64,000 bases of DNA from NCBI GenBank assembly GCA_000442125.1, contig KE546973.1, positions 868,001 to 932,000 of the forward strand, written 5' to 3'. Below are positions 36,945 to 47,868 of this stretch, one piece after another. Origin of the DNA: Opeltia flavorubescens (taxonomy: Eukaryota; Ascomycota; Lecanoromycetes; Teloschistales; Teloschistaceae). The notes beneath the pieces were generated by a model that was not told the DNA's origin, ran no database searches, and saw only the letters and a list, made by a program, of their open reading frames with translations. Position numbers and translations under genes: made by a program. The number at the start of each line of letters is the position of its first letter. The stretch's first letter is position 1.

Positions 36945-39210
36945 ATGCCTCTACGACAACTAAACACTCGACCATCCCTAAGCTCCAGCTTAGACAGAGA
37001 AGTATGGAAATTAACATACGCCGTGTCTTCGTAGTAGCTTACGTTTCCAGATCTATCAATTCGTACGAAAACTTACCGATGACCAAACACAATATGGCAG
37101 TCAGAGGCCACAACGCTTTACTGTTCCTTTTGTGTACGAGAAGATCAAAAAATCAAATTCTAGCCTCAATCGAAAAAGTAAACGGCTTTTGGAGGACAGT
37201 ATCGAACGGGTTTTAGAGGTTCTCCGGGAGGAAGACCTCAGCGAAGACGAAGATGGATTTGTGGATGGTAGCTTCGATGGCATTGACCTAGAAGAGAATC
37301 CTCCTCCACATGTTTCGAATGAATTGAACAAGAGTCTTGTCGGAAAGTGGTCCAAGAGCCCCGCCAAAGCAAATGGGATCCAACCGCCGTCGATGGATGA
37401 GAAGAGCGCTTCCACAACCGCCCCAAACCCAAAAAAGCGTCTGGTGAACGGAGGACCGCCCAGCAAAAGGCGCAAAGCTACAGTAGAAATTGACCGCTCA
37501 GCTCCGACTCATATAAGTCTTGCTGATCTTGGCGGGGTGGACCATGTGATACAGCAGCTCGAGGATCTCATAGTGTTACCGATTTTGCAGCCAGAGATAT
37601 ACATGAGATCAAAGATACAGCCCCCGCGCGGAATTCTACTCCATGGTCCGCCTGGATGTGGGAAGACCATGATCGCGAACGCATTTGCAGCCGAGCTGGG
37701 AGTATCCTTCATAACCCTGTCAGCACCATCGATTGTTTCGGGTATGTCAGGGGAATCCGAAAAAGCTTTGAGAGACCATTTCGAAGAAGCGAAAAAGATA
37801 GCTCCTTGTCTCGTCTTTATAGACGAAATCGATGCAATCACGCCGAAGCGCGAAAGTGCCCAACGTGAGATGGAAAAACGCATCGTTGCTCAGCTACTCA
37901 CTTGCATGGATGATCTAGCATTGGAGAAAACCAACGGCAAAGCAGTCATTGTCCTGGCGGCGACGAACCGACCAGACTCTCTCGACCCAGCTCTGAGGCG
38001 TGGTGGGAGATTTGACAAAGAGATCAACTTAGGCGTCCCTAGCGAGAAAGTTCGAGCGCAGATATTAAAAGCTCTGACCAGACAGATGATTCTATCAGAT
38101 GAACTTGATTTGCACCATCTTGCCAAACTTACACCAGGCTTCGTTGGAGCAGATCTACAGGACCTGGTATCAACCGCAGGCGCCGCTGCTATCAAACGGT
38201 TTCTTGATGCATTGAAAACGCAAACTACTGACATGGTTATTGACGGTGATTCCTTGTCTACATCAGCCAAAGTCCTCGAGCTGCGTCGACTTATCAAACG
38301 GGCGAGAGAGCCTCCCATAGATGATGAAAACACAATTGCTATCTCGATGCAGGACTTTCTAATTGCGTTACCAAAGATTCAGCCTTCCTCGAAGCGTGAA
38401 GGATTTGCGACGATACCTGACACCACCTGGTCCGATATTGGTGCTTTACGACCGGTCCGAGAAGAGCTGCTTACGGCAATAGTTGAGCCCATAAGAAATC
38501 CAGAAAAATATGAGCGAGTCGGTATCACAGCACCTACAGGTGTCCTACTCTGGGGCCCACCAGGCTGCGGCAAGACCTTGCTGGCCAAAGCAGTTGCAAA
38601 TGAATCCAGAGCCAACTTCATCAGCGTAAAGGGTCCAGAGCTATTGAATAAATATATTGGGGAGTCTGAAAGGGCAGTGAGACAAGTTTTTGTCCGTGCT
38701 CGCTCTTCTATACCGTGCGTTATCTTCTTCGACGAATTGGACGCCCTTGTGCCTAGAAGAGATGACGCTCTTTCCGAATCGTCAGCCAGGGTCGTAAACA
38801 CATTACTGACTGAGCTGGACGGTCTAAGTAACCGGCAAGGGATATATGTCATTGCCGCGACGAATAGGCCTGACATTATTGACCCGGCCATGCTCAGACC
38901 TGGTCGGCTCGAGACGCTATTGTTCGTGGATCTTCCGGGAGAGGAAGAACGCGTCGAGATCTTGAGGACGCTTAGTCGTCGCCTACCGCTGGACTTTGAC
39001 GATGCGCTCGTTGAAGTGGCCAGAAAATGTGACGGTTTCAGCGGTGCTGATCTTGAGAGTCTGCTGCGGCGCGCTGGCTACTCTGCCATCAAGCGCAGCG
39101 ACAACATAAAGGTTGAAGATTTCATCATAGCTAAGGAAAAGGTCCGTCCAAGCGTGAGCGATCGCAGGAAATATGATCGTCTCAAACAGCAATGGGGAGC
39201 CGAGATCTGA
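36945..39210 (+). CDS. RIX7: Rix7/NVL AAA ATPase, ribosome biogenesis
   Basis: Exon 1 (36945-37001, MPLRQLNTRPSLSSSLDRE) joins across a 49-nt intron to exon 2 (37051-39210), giving 738 residues. The N-terminal domain reads IYQFVRKL and YEKIKKSNSSLNRKSKRLLE; a basic nuclear-type stretch SKRRK follows. Two AAA modules come next: Walker A GPPGCGKT and Walker B VFIDEIDAI in D1, GPPGCGKT and IFFDELDAL in D2, with AATNRPDSLDPALRRGGRFD and AATNRPDIIDPAMLRPGRLE as second regions of homology. Rix7 strips assembly factors from pre-60S particles in the nucleolus. The large second exon is open upstream only from a GTG, so exon 1 is needed for an ATG. Confidence 0.95.
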
Positions 39211-39527
39211 TGTCAAGGTTCGACCGTTGCATGGGATCACAGATCTGTCCAACGATCCGGATTCAGCTACACAAGGAAGCAAAACATGTCAAATAGGATA
39301 GTTTGATTTCACAAGTGGAGAGGATGACTCCGTGATGGATTGCACTTACCCCTACCTTGCCAACAGGCTATCAAGGAAGGTGCAACTCAGGGGATTCTGT
39401 TACCTTTTGTCTGAGTCGACTCATTGCGAGGCTCCAAATCCTCAGCCTCGCTCGGTCTCTTATCGTCATTCGTTGCATCAATTTGCTCTCACATTCTTTT
39501 ACCTGCCTACCATTTTGGCATGGCTTA
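39211..39527. other. Intergenic, no gene seen
   Basis: Tail-to-head gap between RIX7 and the PAP2-like gene; nothing recognisable. Confidence 0.5.
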
Positions 39528-41082
39528 ATGGCTCGTATCAGCTTTACCTTGTCTCCAGCTGCCACTTCAGCAGCCGTCACCAAGAAGGTAAGACCGTCTA
39601 AACAAGTCAAGCCAGCATCACTATTTGCCAAAAGCAGGAGGAAAATAAGGAATCGAAGGAATCCTATTTCTTACTTGCCGAAACGGCAAAGAGTCTTTAA
39701 ATGGCTTCGTCACACGTATCTCGACTTCCTCAAGATGATTATCTTCTTCGGAGCTGCCTCCGGTCTCCGGTGGTACACGCCACTTTTTCGGCATCATGAA
39801 TATACCTGGCCAATGTGGCGCGACAACTCAACAGGGCTTTGGGTAGGACCTGAGTCTATCAGCCGTCCTTCATACCCCAATATCCTTCCAAACCTCGCCG
39901 CTGCTATTATCTTATCTCTGTCACCTATGTCCATCCTGCTTTTCATGCAGATCTTTGTCCGGAATTTCTGGGACTTCAATGCTGGTCTTATGGGATTACT
40001 TACAGCTGTTGACATCATGTAAGCTTCTGTCCTACCAAATCCACTTTGTACTACTCTATTCATGGAGCAGACCTAATCCTTCCACTACAGGACTCTCATT
40101 CAACTGCCTCTCAAGGTGCTATTTCCAAGCCCACGGCCTTCTTTTCTCCAAGTTTGCAAACCCGAGCAAGGCGAATTGAATAAAATCTGGGAAGGGAATG
40201 ATCTATGGAAAGGGAATTCGGAGCTGAAACATTCAATTCCCCTGTATATGAACATCACTCACTGTCTGAACGGTAATGACACAAGGAATGAAACAAGGAA
40301 AGATGAATTACGATATCAGATGGATGCTTTTCCTAGCGGGACTACAGGAAATGCCTTCGCTGTCGGGTGCTTTTTGGCACTTTACCTGAACGCGAAGCTG
40401 AAGGCTTATTCGACAAACCGTACGCCGTTTTGGAAGATGCTCGCTGTTATGGCTCCGCTCTTTGGCGCTCTCATGATGAGTCTCCTCCCGCTTTTGATGA
40501 ACGTAAGTCTCTGCCCCTTGACACCGTTCTAACGTTAGTCTCTTTCTCTTGAGTATGTAATCAGGTCATCCCGCTAAGGATCTCCTACATTCTCTTTAGG
40601 CTTCCAGCCCTATAATCGTGTTCATCTCCGCGGCCATAGGGACAGCTGCCGCCTTCATTGGCTACCGTACACACTTCCACGCTGTACTCGACCATCGTCA
40701 GAACCACCTCCCTTTCATGCAAGGACCGGATAAACCCAGATCTGGACTTCCGCTCCACCATCTGCACCTGCCAGCAGCGATCCAAAACCACCTTCCTTCG
40801 CATATCCATGCGCCGCACCTGCATCTTCACATGCCGTATATCTTCCACCACCGCTCGGCGGAGCAGAAACGGCTGGACGAAGAGAATCGATGGCTGGCAG
40901 TGAATTTCCATTGGCCGGGTCTGCACGGGAAGAAGGGTCGGAAGAGAAAGAGACGAGGTAGAAAGCGGAGAAGATCGAGTCCGGAGGATGCTGGGGTGAT
41001 GATGGCCCATGCGATTGCGGAGGGGGTCATGGACTTTGGTGGAGGGACGACTGATGCTGCACTTGGGGCCGCTCTGGCATAG
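39528..41082 (+). CDS. PAP2-like membrane protein (lipid phosphate phosphatase fold, probably inactive)
   Basis: Exons 39528-40018, 40091-40502 and 40600-41082 give 461 residues. An Arg/Lys-rich N-terminus precedes several membrane helices. The first PAP2 motif K-x6-RP is present (KVLFPSPRP, residues 172-180). The second motif, normally PSGH, reads PSGTTGN at 245-251, with Thr in place of the catalytic His. The third motif (SR-x5-H-x3-D) is not visible around exons 2-3. After the last helix, YRTHFHAVLDHRQNHLPF matches the tail region of fungal LPP/DPP1-like proteins. A His/Pro-rich and then basic tail (GRKRKRRGRKRRR) ends the protein. Fold is clear; enzyme activity is doubtful. Confidence 0.82.
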
Positions 41083-41409
41083 CCTTGCTTCATTGAAAAC
41101 CAAATAGTATAGTTCAGCGTATCATAAGTCTCTGTTGAAATCAGTGGTCACTCGACTGATATATGAGAGGGTATATCGATTCGGCTAGGAACAAGCTCTG
41201 TGGATGGTTGCATGAAATTTATCTTTGTTCTTGTTGATTATGACTAGGAAACAGCCAGACGGCATACGTGAAACCTCTGCGCAAGATGTAAGAGTCTAGC
41301 GAAACTTTTCTACTTCCCTCGGGTCTCTCACATCTTAGCGTCGAATAATCATTCTTTGTGTCATCCGCTCATGATTTAATTGGCATGATCGTCATCTCAA
41401 GTCACATCT
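41083..41409. other. Intergenic, convergent gene ends
   Basis: Lies between the convergent PAP2-like and SDR genes; presumably two 3' UTRs. Confidence 0.5.
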
Positions 41410-42536
41410 CTACCCATTAACCACCACCCCTCCATTGGGATGTAACGTCTGCCCGGAGATCAGACTACTATCCTGACTCGCCAAAAAGACGAAACACGCT
41501 GCTATCTCGCTTGGTTGACCGGGTCTCCCCATCGGAGTCCCGCTGAACTGATCCAACGCATACTTCTTCATCGTCGACGGGATCAGCGGTGTCCACACGG
41601 GACCGGGAGCGACGGCATTGACACGAATGCCGAATTCAATCTGCTGGTTCGAGAGGCCGCGGGTGAAGGAGACGATGGCGCCCTTGGAGGAGGTGTAGTC
41701 GAGGAGGTCGGGGCGGCCGATGTAAGCATTTACGGAGGCGCAATTGATGATCGTGTCGCCGGATTTGAGGTGTTCGAGGGCGTATTTGGAGATGTAGAAG
41801 TAGGGGTGGATGTTGGTGTCGAAGGTTTTGAGCCATTGTTCCCTGTTGGTTGGGATTTTGGTTTAGTATTTCATTTGTGTTTGAGGATTTTCCTGGGCGG
41901 ATGGGATGCATCGGGGATATAACGGTAGTGAGAAGTGCTCAATGCAAGACCGAGACAGGGACAGGAATCAGTAGACGTACTCTGAGAGTTCACGGATTCC
42001 GTTGGTCATGTTCTGGTATGCTGCGTTGTTGACAACAATGTTAATGGTACCCATGTTCTCTACGGCCTGGTCGACGAGCTTCTTGCAATTCTCCGCCGAC
42101 CTCAGATCACTAGGGGCAAGGTAGCATTTCCGGCCTCGCTTCTCAACCTCTTCCTTTGTGACTTTGGCATCGTCTTCCTCCTCGGGAAGGTAGTTGATAG
42201 TGCAATCGGCGCCTTCCATGGCATAGAGAATCGCAATGGCACGACCGATACCGCTATCGCCACCGGTGATGAGTGCTTTCTTGCCTTCGAGCTTGCTGGC
42301 GGCTTTGTATGTTTGGTATCCGCCATCTTCGCTGGGAATGTTTGTATTCTGAGGCTCGGGGCCTTTCATCTCTGACTGGCGCCCAGGTTGTGTTTGTTGC
42401 TGAATTGGGACTTGATGGCCTGTACGATTCTGTCAGCATGCAGCGCCATGGAAGTGGATCTTTCTTCTTCCCAACCTGATTTGAATTGCGAGTCCTCACT
42501 TGAGGCACCCTTGGCAAGATTCTTGACCGTATCCAT
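41410..42536 (-). CDS. Short-chain dehydrogenase (general-stress/YhxC-type SDR)
   Basis: Exons 42476-42536, 41981-42419 and 41410-41842 give 310 residues. An N-terminal extension (HQVPIQQQTQPGRQSEMKGP) is typical of the stress-type SDRs found in bacteria and fungi. The Rossmann motif is ALITGGDSGIGRAIAI, followed by NNAAYQNM, TIINCASVNAYIG, YTSSKGAIVSFTRGLS with the catalytic Tyr-x-x-x-Lys, and VNAVAPGPVWTPLIPSTM. The protein ends in SGQTLHPNGGVVVNG. It probably reduces aldehydes or ketones with NAD(P)H; the exact substrate is unknown. The second intron (138 nt) is longer than most here. Confidence 0.92.
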
Positions 42537-43667
42537 AGTTTCGATTCGATTGAACTGATATTATGGGTTTCTTTAGAAATTACACGTTGGATGAAGTCGT
42601 TAGTGGTAGGAAAATTAATGTCATGGATCGAAAAATACTCTGAACACCTTTAGTGAATGAGCTCCATCAATTTTTAATGACGTCGCGACGTTGACGTCGA
42701 TACATTTCTCTTCTCGCGTGCTCTTTCTATTTACTTCGCCAGTTAGACGAGGCTTCATGGCCGAAATTACTATCAGTAAACCGCGATAAAGATACTCTTA
42801 TGCGATCTACGATATAGAGCTGCGGTGGGATCAGTATTGATCGCAATCTCATGGCGCTATCAATCTCTTTGCGCCACTGACACTCAGCCACAAATGATAG
42901 TTCCACAACAATACTCTTTTCATGATGGAGATTACTCAATCATAATCTATTTACTGACATCCTGTCTATTTCAGATCCTCGCCAGACCCTAGTCCAGGAC
43001 ATCTTTTTTTCTGACTGTACATTGCATTTGTTCGAGGAACTCGAACAGCAGTGACTCGTTTACCCTGTGAACTGAAGGCAATAGCGCAGTATTACCCTCG
43101 AACCGAATGTCATGCGTAGCCCCCGAGTAAATATCACATACACACATAGGACAGCGTCCTACGGCTTTTTGGACCTCCCCCAGCTAACCTTTTACTGCCA
43201 ACAGCGCCACAAGCATCAGCAGCTTCCAGATCGTAGCAGGAACTTTCATGAAGTACGCCCGTCGTAGTAGTCAGCTAGTCCGAACCGGCCCGAAAGAGCA
43301 GATCCTATTTACTCTGTATCGGGGTGGAGGAGTATCCCGTCAAGCGCGAGATTAGCAGACTAGAATATTCATTTTACGGCTAGGTTTTGAAACACTCCTT
43401 GGGCCTTACCAGTAAGTGCTTTACAGCGATCCAGGCCACCGGCGTAAGGCTGGGAAATAAACCTTCTGGGAGTGAGGACGGAAGAAGCTCGGGTGGAACA
43501 TCCCTCCTGGGTATCGGTAGCGGTAACTTCGATGTTTCGATCCATCGGTGGCGGTGATCATGCTGATTGCGTCAAATGGAGTCTGCATATTGCCTCCCCT
43601 GTAGGTATGTTGCGACGTCTCGGCTCTATTCTGATTGGATATTGTGTATGCATTTGTCAATCACAAG
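42537..43667. other. Intergenic, no gene seen
   Basis: About 1.1 kb between two minus-strand genes: the promoter of the SDR and the 3' flank of the AFG1-like gene. The frames at 42727-42939 and 43421-43813 show no protein features. A tRNA-like GGTTCGA stretch near 43090 was checked and rejected. Confidence 0.5.
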
Positions 43668-45944
43668 TCAAGATGTGCTATCTTTGCTCTTGTCTTTGCT
43701 TTCTGGTTCACGCTTGTGTCGTCGTTCGGCTAAACCTTGAGGTCCTTTACCCCAAATTCCTGCTTTCTTTCCCCATGTCATCATACCCCAAGCATGCGTC
43801 CACGAGATCTTAGGCGGAGGCTCGAGACTCGTTCTGAAGGGGCTGGCACCGTGCCTGAACATTCCTTCTTCCTTCGTCGCTTCTGTGTTCACCTGCCCAA
43901 CAACTGCGTCTAGCTGCCTGGCAGCGCTGGTAGTAGTGCTACTTTCCCATCTCCTCACTTCTTTGCTCAATGGCTGCCACCAGGGTTCTTCCCTTGCCCA
44001 CCATCGCGCACCGCACATTTCCCACAGCCGGCTTCTGGCCCTCTTGAAAGCAAACCTTTCGTCCTCACCAGTAAAGATACCAGATCGTCCAAAGTCTGGA
44101 GATGATTGCTGGCCAATTTCGTTTCCGGCGCCAGGAAGACCGTCGCTAAGACCGCGATATCTAGAGCTTGAGGAGCGACCGTTACCGTACGTGGGACCAA
44201 AGTCGCTGTCTTCGTCGGCGAGAACAGAACGAGGGGATTTTGCTAGTTGTGGGGAAGAAGACGGCAGGGGTGCTGAGTAATACGACGGTGGTGAAGCAGA
44301 AGAGGTATAGGCAGACACGTTGGGCCGAAAGGGTGAAGTCTGGTCTTGATATATCTCAGAGAATGTTTCGGAGTAGACGCTATCGTTGGATTCATCGCTA
44401 TCGTTCTTGTTTTCTTGGCTTGTTGTCGGGAAACTTTGAGTCTCCGGGAAGAAGATGTCGTCAGGACCAGCTGCACCGCAAAGAAGAAGTTTGCAGCGAC
44501 CTTCGTAAAGCGCGTCGAGCAAGGTGATAAGACGTCGAGCCTCGTTCTTGTGAAGGAGTGTTAAAATAGGGACATTGGTGAGGATGAAGGTATGGAAATT
44601 TGAGGCGAGGGTGATATAGTCGGCTGGTCCCAGACTCGCAATACATAGATCATCAAAAGTCCACAGCGAGACACCGGAGATATGACGCGGTACATGAAGG
44701 TTTCGTCCGTACACTTGAAATGATGTGCTTTGCCACGGAATATCTGCCAAATGCGCAGCAGTAGTATGACCGGACGAGACAATATCCAACACTGTTGAGG
44801 TCCAAGTGACGTCTTCATTCTTGCCACTAGGGTTTACGAAGTAATACTTGGGTAAATTATTGCTGGCCGTCTTCATAACTGCTTGTTCCTGAGACCCGGT
44901 GGCAATACTCTGCTCATAGCCCAACCCCCAGTTTCCCGGTGCCATAGGTTGAAGTCCATGGAATCCTTGTCCCCTATCACTATCAATCATCTTTGTTGAC
45001 ATAGATGGGCCACTTCCTTCAACTTCTCGTCTTCGCCAATCTTTATCACTTTCCATGTCCCAAATCTCGCACCTCGCTCGAAGAACCTCTAAGAAGGCAG
45101 CGAAATCTCCTTTACCACTGGAACCACGTTCACTACTTCCGCCACGACTTCCAGAACCTAGAAGACCCCATCGATTTCGAAGCATACCAAGGCGAGACGC
45201 TGGAGGCGGCGTAAATTCAACGCCGGATGCGTTTGCCAGCTCCTCTGGCATGCGGTTGCTAGTTGCTATAAGGACGCCTCCGAGATGAAAAAAGGAAGTA
45301 AGAAGAGTAGACAGAATCTTAGAAGCAGTACGATCGGGTAATTGAAACTCGTCGAGGAAGAGAATAGGGGAAGTAGAAATAATGTCCCTTGCCAGCCAGA
45401 GTAGTGAATGTTCTTCATCGTGGCCAGCTACTGTATTCAGCCTATCTTTCCTCAGCTGCTCCAACTTTGCAAATGTCTCCAGCATGAACGTATTGAAATG
45501 CCACCGCCGCTTTCGACTATTAGGCAGGCAATCCGCAAGAAGATCAACTAGAAACGTTTTGCCAGATCCTACAGGCCCGTAGAGCAAAAGGCCTTGCGGC
45601 GATTGGAGTCGGACGGCAGATTCATGATCGGTTAGTTTCTTGGTGAGAGCTAGGGTTGCAGCTTCTCCATTCCGCTCGAGAAAAGAGGAAAAGCTACGAC
45701 TACGCCTTGCATCTTCCTGTGTTGAAAGATTTGGCTTGGCTGCAGCATCAACAATCCGGCTAAGTCGATTCTTATAATCGATATCAGGTTCGTAATCCTT
45801 GAGACGATGGTAAAGCTTTTGCAGATGCAGCGCAAGTCTATGTTGGGCCGGATCAGGTTCAAGCCGTTTAGTGGCCAGAAGAGATCTATACAAGACCAGT
45901 GGATTCGTGATAGTCAAGCCAGTAGATGGGGGAATAGATAGCAT
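43668..45944 (-). CDS. AFG1: AFG1/LACE1-like mitochondrial ATPase
   Basis: A single exon of 758 residues; the first ATG is at 45944 (an upstream TTG extends the frame by seven codons). The AFG1 pattern starts with PLVLYRSLLATKRLEPDPAQ and LQKLYHRLKDY. Walker A is GLLLYGPVGSGKTFLVDLLA and Walker B is SPILFLDEFQLPDR, with ATSNRMPEELA after it. WTFDDLCIASLGPADYITLA and the following TNVPIL, KNEARRLITLLDALYEGRCK are the C-terminal family block. The yeast protein helps degrade mitochondrially encoded cytochrome oxidase subunits. The C-terminal about 250 residues are a disordered Ser-rich extension with WWAREEPWWQP and SWTHAWGMMTWGKKAGIWG, seen in fungal members. Confidence 0.93.
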   Translation of the reverse strand: MLSIPPSTGLTITNPLVLYRSLLATKRLEPDPAQHRLALHLQKLYHRLKDYEPDIDYKNRLSRIVDAAAKPNLSTQEDARRSRSFSSFLERNGEAATLALTKKLTDHESAVRLQSPQGLLLYGPVGSGKTFLVDLLADCLPNSRKRRWHFNTFMLETFAKLEQLRKDRLNTVAGHDEEHSLLWLARDIISTSPILFLDEFQLPDRTASKILSTLLTSFFHLGGVLIATSNRMPEELANASGVEFTPPPASRLGMLRNRWGLLGSGSRGGSSERGSSGKGDFAAFLEVLRARCEIWDMESDKDWRRREVEGSGPSMSTKMIDSDRGQGFHGLQPMAPGNWGLGYEQSIATGSQEQAVMKTASNNLPKYYFVNPSGKNEDVTWTSTVLDIVSSGHTTAAHLADIPWQSTSFQVYGRNLHVPRHISGVSLWTFDDLCIASLGPADYITLASNFHTFILTNVPILTLLHKNEARRLITLLDALYEGRCKLLLCGAAGPDDIFFPETQSFPTTSQENKNDSDESNDSVYSETFSEIYQDQTSPFRPNVSAYTSSASPPSYYSAPLPSSSPQLAKSPRSVLADEDSDFGPTYGNGRSSSSRYRGLSDGLPGAGNEIGQQSSPDFGRSGIFTGEDERFAFKRARSRLWEMCGARWWAREEPWWQPLSKEVRRWESSTTTSAARQLDAVVGQVNTEATKEEGMFRHGASPFRTSLEPPPKISWTHAWGMMTWGKKAGIWGKGPQGLAERRHKREPESKDKSKDSTS

Positions 45945-46937
45945 GGACGGCACAAGTTGGTTCAATGAATTTTATAGTTCAATAATAACAGACGTTGTGA
46001 CTGACGAGTTCGCACCGCAAGCTACGTCATTACGTGACCTTTCACTCAACTCGATTTTCAGATCGTTGATTTCTAAATTTCAAGACTATTCTGACAGTGT
46101 TGCTGGATTCTTTTAAGGTACGGTGACTCCTAGATTACCCATAACTATTAAGACTTCTTATCCTTCCCGCCAAGTGTTATGTAATGTGGTGTAGAGAAAA
46201 TTGTGCTTTTAACGAAGAAATCACCATTGATTTTGATTACGATGTCTCCAAAAACTTGACATAGCACACTACTTGATACTGTTGATACAGTCTCATTCAC
46301 CCTGCATGTATGAAAATCGTCAACCACTTCTTGCTCCCCTTCATATTGAATCAGACAACCCTCTCCGTTGCTCTGATGTTCAATCATTCGCGAACAGGGT
46401 GAAGTTATTTCAATGCTTCGGAATGGTCCCACTTGAATGGTCCCACTGATGTAAGTGAATGGATGAATTCGGGACCATATTGACATCGAAACGGCAATCT
46501 ACCATCAATGCTGTGAGCATATTGGGTATGGATCCTCACTGATAATCTGGCCGCTCAGGTTGACAATGACATTCGATGAGCTCTCCACGACAAACGTGGT
46601 TGGCGTAGGGAAGTCTCTTCACCAGGAAAGACCAGGTCGGATCGCGTTGGGAGTACCCATATCTTGATTTTTTACCACGGCAAAGGATTCATGATGAAAA
46701 TAGGGAGCAGCCTGCTGGCTCAATGGACGGTGATAAGACGATATCATGTCCTTGCTAATTCTCAAATCTTTCATTCATCTTTTCATGGTCCCAGGGTCTT
46801 CGTCGAGGAGAACTTTCGACACTCCTCTAAGTTCTTATTTTCGCGGAATGCTAGCAGCCAACCAGACCCTGGGAGACAACCTCCCAGACATGCAAAGTAT
46901 GGTTACATTGCTCGGTCATTGTGCTAGGTTTACCACT
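45945..46937. other. Intergenic with one doubtful frame
   Basis: About 1 kb between the AFG1 start and the TCA17 stop, both minus strand. Apart from the doubtful frame at 46148-46486 nothing is recognised. Confidence 0.45.
46148..46486 (-). CDS. Doubtful hypothetical protein (112 aa)
   Basis: An ATG-started frame with fairly protein-like composition (ISGTIQVGPFRSIEITSPCS; several Cys and Val/Ile-rich strands). Upstream on the same strand, at about 46513-46610, a second frame with similar composition occurs, so it might be the last exon of a small gene. I could not find a convincing junction or a family. Confidence 0.2.
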   Translation of the reverse strand: MSIWSRIHPFTYISGTIQVGPFRSIEITSPCSRMIEHQSNGEGCLIQYEGEQEVVDDFHTCRVNETVSTVSSSVLCQVFGDIVIKINGDFFVKSTIFSTPHYITLGGKDKKS

Positions 46938-47579
46938 TCACACCTTCTCCAGTCCAGGTCTCCAAGTGTCGCCGATTCTTTTGACTTCTAGGATGAATTT
47001 GTTGCTCATGATTTCCCCTCCATTCCCGTTGCCACTTTGTGCTGCCATAGGTGTGTGATCATCAGGCATGTAGAACGGATTCTGTAACAGTCTTATATAT
47101 GCTGTCTGTAGAGACTTAAAGGCCTGTCGACGAATTAGATTAGCCTTTTCAATAGTATACTCTTGAAGGTTGCAAAAGGGACGACCCTTACAGGTCTCAC
47201 ATCCTCCCCTTTGACGCCGAATCCAGTACTCGGTCTTCCTTCTTTACCCCACATGTCCACTACGATCGCAAATTTCGTCCCTGTACCTGTTTCCCAGCCC
47301 CAAATGCTGAGGCGTTCGTCGACAGCCTGTAGCATGCCCAGATCTTGATCGACGCGGTTGCGATCGCGTGTGCGGAGCTCAAAGATATCAAGAGAAGCGT
47401 TAAGAAGGAAAGAAAATTCAAGATAGGCTCCTTGGGTAGACAGGTGTGGTGGGAAAAGAGCAATGTGGAGTGGGTTGTCCTAGAAACTTACGATCAGAGC
47501 CGGGCTTGGGCCATTATCTGAAAGAGCATACATGTTTTCCTATGATGCCAATACAAGCAATAGATGGTGTGATGGCCAT
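46938..47579 (-). CDS. TCA17: TRAPP complex subunit Tca17 / TRAPPC2L
   Basis: Three exons (47532-47579, 47192-47479, 46938-47123) join to 173 residues, and every junction keeps the family sequence. Exon 1 reads MAITPSIACIGIIGKH; exon 2 starts DNPLHIALFPPHL and contains FSFLLNASLDIFELRTRDRN, DLGMLQAVDERLSIWGWETG and FAIVVDMWGKEG; exon 3 starts AFKSLQTAYIRLLQNPFYMP and ends KRIGDTWRPGLEKV. This is the longin-like TRAPPC2L fold. Tca17 helps assemble TRAPPII, which activates Ypt31/Rab11 at the late Golgi. Introns are 52 and 68 nt. Confidence 0.93.
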
Positions 47580-47868
47580 TGCTGCGGCCGTAAGATCATT
47601 GGTATTGTCTATGCATCAGAGCAGGGTTCAACGTCTACTATTCATGGTTCTACTAGCGTGAAAACCACTCAAACAGCGAATGGGTTACATATAAGAATCA
47701 GGAGTGAATCCGATTGTACAAGCACATGTTTCGAACCAGCCACAACTGATAGAACTGGATTCTTTTTGCCTATCTGATTTCACTTGAAATATACTGCTTC
47801 CTTTTAGGCAGTCCAAAATTGCTATTTCTAGCTTGTGGGCGTCCTCAATTCCCTGTTTACCCTCCTTT

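Noticed and set aside
37509-38891. Long antisense frames (124-170 aa) across RIX7
   Set aside because: They are mirror frames of a well-supported AAA ATPase and show no domain or start context of their own.
43090-43120. tRNA-like GGTTCGA B-box on the minus strand
   Set aside because: The following bases do not fit the B-box (no CC), and no acceptor-stem pairing or A-box lies at the right distance.
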